In this document: piece by piece, positions 1-7,174 of the stretch | Position numbering within the stretch: the stretch's first letter is position 1 | Layout: every line of letters starts with the position of its first letter | Assembly: GCF_900111445.1 (NCBI RefSeq) | Contig: NZ_FOHE01000007.1 | Span: forward strand, 114,096 to 178,095 | Direction of reading: 5' to 3' | Source: Oceanobacillus limi | GTDB taxonomy: Bacteria > Bacillota > Bacilli > Bacillales > Amphibacillaceae | DNA length: 64,000 nucleotides | Program-made: the position numbers and the translations under genes | Notes under the pieces: model-generated | Database searches by the model: none | Told to the model about the DNA's origin: nothing | What the model saw: only the letters and a program-made list of their open reading frames with translations

Positions 1-292
1 TTCCAGTTGTGCCTCTGATTGATATGCCACTCTTAACTCCCCCTTAACTAAGGCGAAAACTTCAAAGTATATTAATTATCTATATTTTAACAGTTTATAG
101 CACGAAAAGAAATTTGAACATTAAGGTGTGAGTTATCTGAATATTAAAACTTCTTTTCACCTCTTAAAATATTAAAATTTTCAAAGTAAACTATTTCAAA
201 TTTAGGTGATTGGCCAACCCAAAATTTTATTTTCATTAGATAAAAAGCTAGCATTTATCTACTTTATTTTAATTTCAATAGAGGTGAAAAAA
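1..292. other. AT-rich leader with no gene seen
   Basis: No convincing coding sequence is visible here. The stretch is very AT-rich and may hold the promoter of the small gene and recombinase that follow. The outer end of the accessory region is not recognisable in it, so that end may lie outside the window. Confidence 0.4.
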
Positions 293-478
293 ATGAAGAA
301 AGAAAACAAATTTGACTATAATGCTCACTATGAATCTATATTAGCAATCGAAGAAGATTCAGGTAAAATCAAAGCCTCCGATTTTTTAGAATTCTTGTCT
401 GACCTCATTATTAAATACTCCAATGACCTTGAGATGAAATTATTACAGGGGAAAGAGGGTACATCAAATGAAAAATAA
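293..478 (+). CDS. Small hypothetical protein preceding a serine recombinase
   Basis: A 61-residue acidic, probably helical protein. I chose the ATG at 293 rather than an upstream in-frame start at 206 because a GAGGTG ribosome-binding site sits just before it and the extra N-terminus looks like untranslated AT-rich DNA. Its end overlaps the start of the downstream recombinase by 11 bp, so the two are probably translationally coupled. No domain is recognised. Small proteins encoded next to large serine recombinases are sometimes directionality or accessory factors, but that is only inference here. Confidence 0.6.
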   Translation: MKKENKFDYNAHYESILAIEEDSGKIKASDFLEFLSDLIIKYSNDLEMKLLQGKEGTSNEK

Positions 479-1982
479 TAAGAAGTCTAAACATCGATTA
501 AAAAGAGCATTCGGATATGCAAGGAGAAGTCCGAGAAAGCAATTGGAGGATACTTCAATTGAAAAACAAACTGAAGAAATAATAAAGTATTGTGAAAGAA
601 ATGGCATTGAACTGGTAGATATTTATACAGATGATCTTAAATCAGCTAAAAGTTTTGATGGAAGAGATGCTTTTAAAGAAATGTATAACAGAACAATAAG
701 CAAAAAGGAAAATATAGACTATATAATTGTTCTTAAACAGGACCGCATTTCGCGTGATACTTTAGATACTTTATATATAATGAAGCGACTAAATTCACTA
801 GATAAGCATCTTATTTCAATAGCAGACAATATAAATACGGAAGACCCTAAAGCAGAAATACTTGTTCATATAATGTCATTAGTAGCTCAATTGGAGCGTG
901 AATTCATAGCGTTTAGAACTAACTCAGGTATGGAGAAAAAAGCTGAAGATGGTTACTTTTTAGGGGGAAAAGTATTTGGTTATAAAACTAAAGATAAAGA
1001 ATTGATAATAGACCCCGACGAGGCTAAAATAGTAAAATATATTTTTGAAAAATATGCTTTTAATAAGTGGGGGTATAAAAAAATTGCTTCAAAACTTAAC
1101 ATCCAAGGGGTTCAAACCAAGTATAACAATGAGTGGACTATTAACTCCGTGAAAACCATATTACAAAATCAAATTTATATTGGTAACACGAAATGGAGAG
1201 AAGAATATAAAAAAGGACAACACAGTCCAATAATTGAAATGTCATTATGGAATAAAGTTAAAGAAGTAATGCAATCCAGAACTTATACACCCAAAAAGGT
1301 TCACCCCGGTTCTTATCCTCTTTCGGGTTTACTAAAGTGTCCTCAATGTGGTTCATCTATGGTTCAAGGGAACAGTAGTCAAAAATATAAATATTATCAA
1401 TGCAGTAAAAACAAGAATAGTGGTAAGAAAGCATGTTCTTCTAATTTAATAAAAAAGGAGTATGCAGAGGAATTTGTTCAGGATAAATTAATTACTTTTT
1501 TAAATGAAAAGAATCTTTCTCCGATCATTTATGATGTTACTAAATCTAATTTATCTTATGAACTTGAACCTTTGGAGAAAGAAGCCAACAATATTAAAGG
1601 GAAGATTCAAAAACATGAAGAAAAATTGTTAACTACTATAGATTTAATGAGTGATACGACCCTAAATCTGGGTGGTGATTTATTAAAGGAAAAAATAGTA
1701 ACTCATCAAGAGGATATAAATAGGGAGAAATCTAAACTAGAAAGCATTTCAAAACAATTAGAGTTAAAACAAAGTGAGCATATTAAAGACATTATTAATT
1801 TTTCGGTTAGTAATTTTAAAGACTTTTATCTTGCACTTTCAGACACTGAAAAGAAAAAGCTTGTTCACAGTATAATTAAGGAAGTCCATGTTACTAAAGG
1901 CAACAAAACTCAGGATCGGAAAATCAAAAGTATTATATATAATTTTGACTTAAATGATCTTAATAAACTAGTAAGTGAGTAA
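468..1982 (+). CDS. Large serine recombinase (site-specific integrase)
   Basis: A 504-residue large serine recombinase. The N-terminal resolvase domain (about residues 13-155) has the motif YARRSPRKQ, giving Ser21 as the likely nucleophile, and a downstream DRISR stretch typical of the family. The recombinase domain follows (about 165-270), then a zinc ribbon starting CPQCG near residue 290 with a later paired cysteine, then a long charged coiled coil (about 365-440). The family integrates and excises mobile DNA between short att sites. It overlaps the preceding 61-residue gene. Its sequence is clearly different from the second serine recombinase at 7175. Whether the two act together, as CcrA and CcrB do in staphylococcal cassettes, cannot be told from sequence alone. 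Confidence 0.92.
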   Translation: MKNNKKSKHRLKRAFGYARRSPRKQLEDTSIEKQTEEIIKYCERNGIELVDIYTDDLKSAKSFDGRDAFKEMYNRTISKKENIDYIIVLKQDRISRDTLDTLYIMKRLNSLDKHLISIADNINTEDPKAEILVHIMSLVAQLEREFIAFRTNSGMEKKAEDGYFLGGKVFGYKTKDKELIIDPDEAKIVKYIFEKYAFNKWGYKKIASKLNIQGVQTKYNNEWTINSVKTILQNQIYIGNTKWREEYKKGQHSPIIEMSLWNKVKEVMQSRTYTPKKVHPGSYPLSGLLKCPQCGSSMVQGNSSQKYKYYQCSKNKNSGKKACSSNLIKKEYAEEFVQDKLITFLNEKNLSPIIYDVTKSNLSYELEPLEKEANNIKGKIQKHEEKLLTTIDLMSDTTLNLGGDLLKEKIVTHQEDINREKSKLESISKQLELKQSEHIKDIINFSVSNFKDFYLALSDTEKKKLVHSIIKEVHVTKGNKTQDRKIKSIIYNFDLNDLNKLVSE

Positions 1983-2025
1983 CGGAGAGGGCAATTTCCC
2001 TTCTCCTTTTTTGCTATAACTTTAT

Positions 2026-2292
2026 TTAATCGCAGTTCTTTCTTTTAAATGTTGGACAATCTTTAGGTATGACAAATGCCTTAAACTCTTCTCCCCATCC
2101 TTTTTCGGGTTGTTTCTTAATTGCTTCAACAACAGTTAAATTATTAAAACCTAATGGAATTGCACTTCGTCCTGCGTAGATTGCGTTTATGTCGTCGATA
2201 TACTTTCCTTTTGTTTGTCCACACGTACAACTTTTAAGATGAAAATCAAGACTAAAAACTTCATAGCATTCGCTACATAATAATAACTTCAT
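2026..2292 (-). CDS. Small zinc-ribbon-like hypothetical protein
   Basis: An 88-residue protein starting at the ATG at 2292, preceded by a GAGTGA-type ribosome-binding site; an in-frame start at 2337 is less likely. Near the N-terminus are CSEC and a later CTCG pair, which together could bind one zinc ion. The C-terminus is basic and again has two cysteines. No family was recognised. It lies 48 bp downstream of the Mrr-type nuclease gene on the same strand, so the two are probably co-transcribed and may form one defence module (inference). Confidence 0.6.
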   Translation of the reverse strand: MKLLLCSECYEVFSLDFHLKSCTCGQTKGKYIDDINAIYAGRSAIPLGFNNLTVVEAIKKQPEKGWGEEFKAFVIPKDCPTFKRKNCD

Positions 2293-2340
2293 CGTATCAC
2301 TCACTTTTGTGAATATTTTAGTTACATAATAAACCAAAAT

Positions 2341-3030
2341 CTATTTCGCCTTTTTATCACTTATCTTTGCTAGCTCTGATTTCCTCCATTTTTCTATTCG
2401 ACTTTTTACCCACTCAATACTATGGCACTGAATTTTATATTTATCCGCTTCAATTAATGCCTCCCGAGTGTAGCCAGAGCTGGTTATAAACCTTGCCAAT
2501 ACACAGTCATGATTTCTCTTTGCTGAGTTAAGTTCTCTAATTTCTCTAACAGTAATTTGGTTTTTAGATGATAGGTAATGTTTAATTTGAACTGCTTCAT
2601 TCGTTTGATGGTATCGGTTAAAAATTATCAAATCAACCCCTCCATCTGCACCGTTGGATGTTTCCTTTGGTTTATACCCCCTTGCCTTAAAATATAGATA
2701 ACAAATTCTTTCAAATTCTCGCCATGAAAGTTCTTCCAATGGAGATTCTATTATGTTTTCATCGCTTCTTAATCGATTAAAGTCTTCCTTGTTTTTATAT
2801 TTTCTTGAATTATTACGTGGAGACTTTGCCCGTTTTTTAGTCTTTCCCTTTTTTGATAGCGCGTTATAAGTTATACCATCAATTATAGCAGTAGTGAGAA
2901 TAATTCCGAAAAGTATATAAATATTAGTACTGTGAAAAACAATCCAATATAAATATAAACTTATTATTAAAAAGAGTCCTGAAGTAACGTTAGCCAATAG
3001 TTTTCTATCTTTCTTATTAATCTTGTTCAC
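2341..3030 (-). CDS. Membrane-anchored Mrr-type restriction endonuclease
   Basis: A 229-residue protein with two predicted membrane segments (about residues 13-33 and 37-55), a basic linker, and a C-terminal Mrr_cat nuclease domain (about 97-220). The PD-(D/E)xK core is visible as Asp133 in GADGGVDLI and Gln148/Lys150 in AVQIKHY, with REFE upstream. Mrr-like proteins cleave modified or foreign DNA without a partner methyltransferase, and no methyltransferase is seen nearby. The membrane anchor could place the nuclease where DNA enters the cell (inference). It sits in the accessory region with a small zinc-ribbon protein directly downstream. Confidence 0.85.
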   Translation of the reverse strand: MNKINKKDRKLLANVTSGLFLIISLYLYWIVFHSTNIYILFGIILTTAIIDGITYNALSKKGKTKKRAKSPRNNSRKYKNKEDFNRLRSDENIIESPLEELSWREFERICYLYFKARGYKPKETSNGADGGVDLIIFNRYHQTNEAVQIKHYLSSKNQITVREIRELNSAKRNHDCVLARFITSSGYTREALIEADKYKIQCHSIEWVKSRIEKWRKSELAKISDKKAK

Positions 3031-3423
3031 ATCCTACTTCAAATTTTTATTTAATTGCAACATTTACATATTATACCACCGTTTAGTTTAATGGATTATT
3101 TGATATAAAGAAAGGGATAGATGATTTGTAAAAGGATTTGAACGGAGCCATTGTGACCGCTAGATTGGATGGTACAATTTTTGCTTGATAAAATGAAACA
3201 CTTTTTTCCAGTTAAGGACTTCCCAATTTTAAGGTAGAATGTGTATGATGGTATTAAAGATGACGGAACCACTGTTTGTCTTTTCATTATCGATACTCAC
3301 GAAAAGTGTATATATACTAATAATTATGCATGTTATCGAAGTAGTTCTTATTGCACTAACGTGGCAGTAAAGTTTAACAAGAATTCAGAATTAAAATGCC
3401 CTCGCTAAAAGGGCATTTTAGTT
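3031..3423. other. Intergenic region, no gene supported
   Basis: About 390 bp between the nuclease and the DUF3231 gene. Open frames are short and lack ribosome-binding sites. Apart from a hairpin at 3394-3420 I see nothing definable; it may hold decayed coding sequence. Confidence 0.4.
3394..3420. terminator. Hairpin terminator beside the DUF3231 gene
   Basis: AAAATGCCCT and AGGGCATTTT form a 10-bp stem around a 7-base loop, just after the DUF3231 stop codon on the minus strand. The plus-strand side runs into a T-rich tract, so it may work in either direction. Confidence 0.65.
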
Positions 3424-4428
3424 TTATTTATTTTTTGCTAGGTCTTTTCTGTTTGGAGCAAGTGGTGGTTGTTCTAACCATTTATTTTTGGTCATTAAAT
3501 TGAACCACTCTTTTGTAATCATTAAATTCTTTAGTATTATTTTCTCATAAGTCGTCACTAGGTCTATTCTCATCGCAGATGCGAGGCCTGCACCATGATA
3601 TGATTGGGAGGATTGCAACAAGAATCCAATGTGATACAACATTAACTTATCTGAAAAAGGGGAATCTTGGGAAGCTGTAACCTCGGATTCCCAAGACATA
3701 GGAACAGGCAAGTTATCGCCTTTAAGTATTTTACTTAGTGATTGAATTTGCTGGTCAGAAGCGTTCTGTGCGCTCTCTAAAAATTTTCTAACCTCTTTTG
3801 ATTGTGTTACTTGACTAAATCCAATAGAAAGAGATTTTTCCGTTATTTTCTTTTTTAAGTTAAGTGATAACGCAATAATTTCTGTTGCAGCTAAAGGGCG
3901 CTTATCTCCAAAAAAACCATCTATAAATTGTTGTCCTGAAACAAATTCTGGATTCTCTTCTGGATAAAAGTACGGGTCTCTTTGAAAATGTCCTTTTTCG
4001 AGTAGTAGTTCAGTAGTTCGATGATACATACTCATCCCGTCATTACTACATGAATCATAAAAGTTCCTCAAGTCCTTCCTTACTGAAGAACTAAGAGATG
4101 TTGAATGCCCTAGTAAGCCATGCAGTGTAATAATATGTAAATAGTGCAAACAGAAGATATCAGAAAATAACCTTTTGGTTCCTTTGTTAAGGTCTGATTC
4201 AGTAAAGCCAACTGGTACTGGGAAATCTTCATTTTCAATAAATCGTCTTATTTGACTTTTCTGTTTATCAAATATCTTTATTGCATCTTCGAACAGCAAT
4301 TTTATCTTCTCATCTTCTATAATGGATAGCATATATTTATTAACAGTTTCTACGGCTGTTCCATTTACATATTCTCCCCATAATGTTCCTATCTCAGCAG
4401 ATGTGAGTTTTAAATCTTCTTTCTTCAT
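3424..4428 (-). CDS. DUF3231 family protein
   Basis: A 334-residue protein that matches the DUF3231 family of bacilli from memory of its conserved phrases: LTSAEIGTLW at the N-terminus, GFTESDLN, a central FGDKRPL, SPFSDKLM, and a C-terminal NGWLEQPP-like ending (here NKWLEQPPLAP). The two halves resemble each other, as expected for two four-helix, ferritin-like bundles in tandem. The biochemical function is unknown; members occur in spore formers, often in several copies. Length is normal for the family. The hairpin at 3394-3420 follows it. Confidence 0.85.
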   Translation of the reverse strand: MKKEDLKLTSAEIGTLWGEYVNGTAVETVNKYMLSIIEDEKIKLLFEDAIKIFDKQKSQIRRFIENEDFPVPVGFTESDLNKGTKRLFSDIFCLHYLHIITLHGLLGHSTSLSSSVRKDLRNFYDSCSNDGMSMYHRTTELLLEKGHFQRDPYFYPEENPEFVSGQQFIDGFFGDKRPLAATEIIALSLNLKKKITEKSLSIGFSQVTQSKEVRKFLESAQNASDQQIQSLSKILKGDNLPVPMSWESEVTASQDSPFSDKLMLYHIGFLLQSSQSYHGAGLASAMRIDLVTTYEKIILKNLMITKEWFNLMTKNKWLEQPPLAPNRKDLAKNK

Positions 4429-4505
4429 TTAATCACCTCAATCTAATGTTTCCCAATTTATTCGCATTTTATTTATGATATTTGTTCAACTATAGGGTGG
4501 CTTAT

Positions 4506-4632
4506 GTTGAACAATGAGTTGTCGATTTGGCAGCTCCTATTGCTTATTAAAGTAAAGGGTGCAAATATTGAATAAGGAGTTGTCGAATGTGCCAGTTTCT
4601 ATTGTTTTAAAGGGCAGAAGAGTTGAATAAAG
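4506..4632 (+). repeat. Two tandem copies of a dispersed repeat unit
   Basis: Two imperfect units (4506-4575 and 4567-4632) share a GTTGAACAA-type start, GAGTTGTCGA, then CAGCTCCTATTG or its variant, and an AAAGGGCAGAA-like end. A close copy lies at 5294-5376 and partial ones at 4997-5034, 6809-6831 and, reversed, 41949-41975. They bracket small genes of the accessory region. The function is unknown. Confidence 0.6.
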
Positions 4633-4654
4633 AATAGGAAAGGTGATTGCTAAA

Positions 4655-4990
4655 ATGTTAAAAAGAAAGATATTCTTTATTGTAACCTTAATGTTTGTTC
4701 TGATAAGTTGTTCACAAACAAACGAAGAGTATTTGATAGAAGCAATTATCATAGAAATCAAAGAAAACACTGGAGATATTGAAGTAGATGGACCGATGAA
4801 AGTGGTTAAATCGGCAACTACACAAGAGGCAGTTGGTAATAAAACGGAGTCAATGATACACACAATTCGGGTTTCAAATCCAGAAGACTATAATGTAGGA
4901 CAAAAAGTTAAAGTAAATGTTATTTCAAACTACGATGAAGATGTTTGGGATGTAAATCGATTAAAATTCGAAGTAGAAGTGGTTGATTAG
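4655..4990 (+). CDS. Small secreted lipoprotein, function unknown
   Basis: A 111-residue protein with a lipoprotein signal peptide: a lysine/arginine N-terminus, a hydrophobic core and the lipobox LISC, giving Cys19 as the lipidated residue. The mature part is acidic and looks like a small beta-strand domain. I chose the ATG at 4655 because an AGGTG ribosome-binding site lies 9 bases upstream; the GTG at 4643 has no room for one. It is flanked by copies of the dispersed repeat, so it looks like a cassette-like accessory gene. The specific role is unknown. Confidence 0.7.
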   Translation: MLKRKIFFIVTLMFVLISCSQTNEEYLIEAIIIEIKENTGDIEVDGPMKVVKSATTQEAVGNKTESMIHTIRVSNPEDYNVGQKVKVNVISNYDEDVWDVNRLKFEVEVVD

Positions 4991-4996
4991 ATTTCG

Positions 4997-5034
4997 CAAT
5001 TCAACTAACGGGAGCTTATCTTCAACAAGCAATA
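4997..5034 (+). repeat. Partial copy of the dispersed repeat
   Basis: This stretch has TTCAACTAACGGGAGC followed by TTCAACAAGCAATA, sharing words with the copies at 4506-4632, 5294-5376 and 6809-6831. It directly follows the lipoprotein gene. Confidence 0.4.
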
Positions 5035-5093
5035 ACCTTATATTGATTTGGAATCAGTGTGGTGTATAAAAGTTTTGAGGAGGATATAAGGTG

Positions 5094-5272
5094 ATGATTC
5101 AGTATTTTTTTACGGGATTGCCATTAGCAATTGGAATTGTGTTTTTCTTAATTGGATGGTTATTTCTTTTTATTATTATATCGATAGCTGTGAGGGTTGG
5201 ATAGATAACTCGAAAACAAATCAGATGTTAAAAGAACTGTTAGAGTTACAACGGAGAAATAGAAGCAATTGA
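5094..5272 (+). pseudogene. Small one-helix membrane protein, apparently frameshifted
   Basis: An intact frame from the ATG at 5094 (after GAGGAGG) encodes 36 residues with one long hydrophobic helix and stops at 5204. Immediately after, in another frame, the sequence reads on as a charged tail (NQMLKELLELQRR) to a stop at 5272. Together they resemble a common type of small bacillary protein, a membrane helix plus a short coiled coil, split by a one-base frameshift near 5195. The 36-residue piece could also be a genuine tiny membrane protein. Confidence 0.45.
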
Positions 5273-5293
5273 ACATACTTCTTGTTATCGTAA

Positions 5294-5376
5294 AGGATGC
5301 TTTAGCTTAACAAAGAGTTTTAGATTTAGCATCTCCTATTGCTTATTAAAGTAAAGAAGCAGAATAGTTTAACAAA
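5294..5376 (+). repeat. Copy of the dispersed repeat
   Basis: Contains GATGCTTTAGCTTAACAA, then CATCTCCTATTGCTTATTAA and AAGTAAAGAAGCAGAATAG, which closely parallel the unit at 4506-4575. It lies just upstream of the CBO0543-type gene. Confidence 0.55.
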
Positions 5377-5425
5377 CAAATGGTTAAAATACCCGATAAT
5401 TATATATAATCAGGTGGGGTATTAG

Positions 5426-5995
5426 ATGAAGGAAAAACAATTAGAACTTTTGAATAAAATCAGGTCGATGGCTGAAGAGTTAACTCAATTTCATATTGAG
5501 TATTGGAAATCATTTTCGGACTTTGGGATTTGGCAATTTTGGGTAGTAATTCTAATGTTAATTGTACCCCTAATCGTGTTATTCATTTCAATTGATAAGG
5601 GTAAAATATTGCTTCTTGGTTTTTTTGGACTTAATTATCATATATGGTTTGCTTATGTTAATTCTATTGGTATTAGTCTGGGTTTATGGGAATACCCTTA
5701 CCAAATTGCCCCTTTTTTACCGAGCTTTTCCTTAGACGCTTCATTCGTACCAGTGAGTTTTATGTTGTTATATCAATGGACGTTAAATCATAAAAGGAAT
5801 ATTTATCTATACTCTGTACTACTATCAGCAATATTTGCCTTCGCATTAAAACCAATTATGGTAAACCTACACTTTTTCCATATGTTTAAAGGAGTAAATT
5901 ACGTTCATCTATTTCTATTTTATGTGGCACTTTTTATTGTATCTAAACTTATTACAAACCTGTTCCTATGGTTGCAACAAAAGGAAACTCAGTAA
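5426..5995 (+). CDS. CBO0543-family multi-pass membrane protein
   Basis: A 189-residue integral membrane protein with about five hydrophobic segments after a soluble helical N-terminus of some 35 residues. The phrase SLDASFVPVSFMLLYQW is typical of the CBO0543 family of clostridia and bacilli, whose function is unknown. The ATG at 5426 follows a good GGTGGGG ribosome-binding site. Two more distantly similar membrane proteins occur at 13001 and 13464. It lies in the accessory region and may have arrived with it. Confidence 0.65.
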   Translation: MKEKQLELLNKIRSMAEELTQFHIEYWKSFSDFGIWQFWVVILMLIVPLIVLFISIDKGKILLLGFFGLNYHIWFAYVNSIGISLGLWEYPYQIAPFLPSFSLDASFVPVSFMLLYQWTLNHKRNIYLYSVLLSAIFAFALKPIMVNLHFFHMFKGVNYVHLFLFYVALFIVSKLITNLFLWLQQKETQ

Positions 5996-6009
5996 CTTGT
6001 TTTTAAACA

Positions 6010-6562
6010 AAAGAAGCTGCCCATTCCAATGAACGCCTTGGACAGGATTCATGAATACTTTTATTTAGAGTGTCTTTATCCGTCTCCAAAACATCCTTCT
6101 ATGTTGGATAGTTTGATAGGGTAAGTAAAGAAACAGTAGAATATAAGTCCCCAAAAACCCCACATACTCAGGAAATATCTGATCCAACACGGAATGAAAC
6201 TGTAATTTTGTTTGTACATATAAGCTTGTAATATTTTCATGTTGTCTAGTAAGGTTACGTAAATTTAGTAATTGTATTCCGCGTTTCTTTTGTGGTTCTA
6301 GTTCTTCCTTATAGTACAGCTCGCAGAGGTGTCTCGCGTCAATTACATCTGTTTTAACTTTTCGTAGACTAGAACTCTTTGCCTTATAAAAAATAAGTGG
6401 ATTAACGATAATCGTTAAATATCCTTTTTTCTCTAGATATTGAACAACTGGTGTGTGATAATGCCCTGTGGATTCTAGTACGACAGGAGGTCGTACCCCA
6501 GTATTATTTTCAATATCAATTAAAAAGTGACGTAATTTATCCGGACCTACTACTGGATTCAT
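6010..6562 (-). mobile_element. Truncated, frameshifted IS110-family transposase
   Basis: The first 165 codons (6065-6562) resemble the DEDD (RuvC-like) domain of IS110-family transposases: VLESTGHYH with the catalytic Glu, KTDVIDARHL with an Asp, and RNLTRQHE. The start MNPVVG is normal, but about 35 residues that should carry the first catalytic Asp are missing, an internal deletion. After FPEYVG a one-base deletion shifts the frame; the lost frame reads VFGDLYSTVSL before a stop. The C-terminal serine domain is absent. The element therefore cannot make an active transposase. Confidence 0.85.
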
Positions 6563-6564
6563 TG

Positions 6565-6745
6565 AATATCTCCTCCTAAGAAGTATTTGCCGGTACCCCT
6601 AATCCTTCTTGTAGTATCACAGCTTCGCTTGTTATGCGGGATCCTTGTCCCAACCAGCCTCAATCATGTTTCTACAAGTAGGGGGCGAACAGTTTAGTTG
6701 ACGGGTTCATATCCCACGGGTGCTTACGTTCTGCCCCGACTACAA
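6565..6745 (-). ncRNA. Bridge-RNA-like region of the IS110 element
   Basis: IS110-family elements encode a bridge RNA, with target- and donor-pairing loops, in the non-coding DNA before the transposase. Here that region is still present. On the minus strand there are two large stem-loops: one closed by GGGGCAGAAC with GTTCGCCCCC (about 6681-6739), and one closed by CTTGTAG with CTACAAG (6608-6678). Each encloses a large loop. The order, length and position fit a bridge RNA; no covariance test was possible. Confidence 0.6.
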
Positions 6746-6808
6746 TGTAAATGATAAGACCATATAAAAAATAGTCAACCAGTAAATTCTGGTTAACCTT
6801 ATAATACG

Positions 6809-6831
6809 AACGGGTGCTTTAGTTCAATAAA
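6809..6831 (+). repeat. Partial copy of the dispersed repeat
   Basis: AACGGGTGCTTTAGTTCAAT matches the beginning of the copy at 5294-5376 (GGATGCTTTAGCTTAACAAA). It lies beside the IS110 remnant. Confidence 0.4.
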
Positions 6832-6844
6832 TCCAATATCTAGA

Positions 6845-6895
6845 AGAGCCAAAATATACACTATTTTATTCATTAAAAATGTGTGTTTTGGCTCT
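6845..6895. terminator. Strong hairpin followed by T-rich DNA
   Basis: AGAGCCAAAATATACAC pairs with GTGTGTTTTGGCTCT around a loop of about 19 bases, followed by TTTGTTATTT on the plus strand. It is probably a rho-independent terminator, or the arm of a small mobile repeat. Confidence 0.5.
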
Positions 6896-7174
6896 TTGTT
6901 ATTTACCTTTATCGTAAAATGATTAACAGATGTCTTGTTATTAGAGGCTGCAAATTACTATAAAATAGGGATGTTAATTTCCAGTGAAGTGTGTTAGTTT
7001 TTCTAGCAGAAACTGTTTCATTTTAAATGACATACAATCCAAAGCCTTAGCAACTAATTTGATAATCCCTTAGTCAATCTATTCATTGCTCTTTGTGTTC
7101 TGACTGTGACATATAAAACTCGTTTTCCCCTTACTTAAATTCATAGTATTATTTAAGATGAAGGGGGGATATAA

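Larger units (their letters stand above)
6563..7174. other. Non-coding stretch before the second serine recombinase
   Basis: It holds the IS110 upstream region (6565-6745), a partial dispersed repeat (6809-6831), a strong hairpin (6845-6895) and about 250 bp of AT-rich DNA that probably carries the promoter of the recombinase starting at 7175. No gene is seen. Confidence 0.6.

Noticed and set aside
4470..4481. TTTATGATA as the left attachment site of an SCC-like element
   Set aside because: The shared word is short, in AT-rich DNA, and neighbouring bases do not match the end of rlmH.
6587..6602. GGTACCCCTAATCC as a duplicate of the rlmH junction
   Set aside because: It is part of the IS110 upstream region, and similarity to the junction is limited to a C-run and TAAT.
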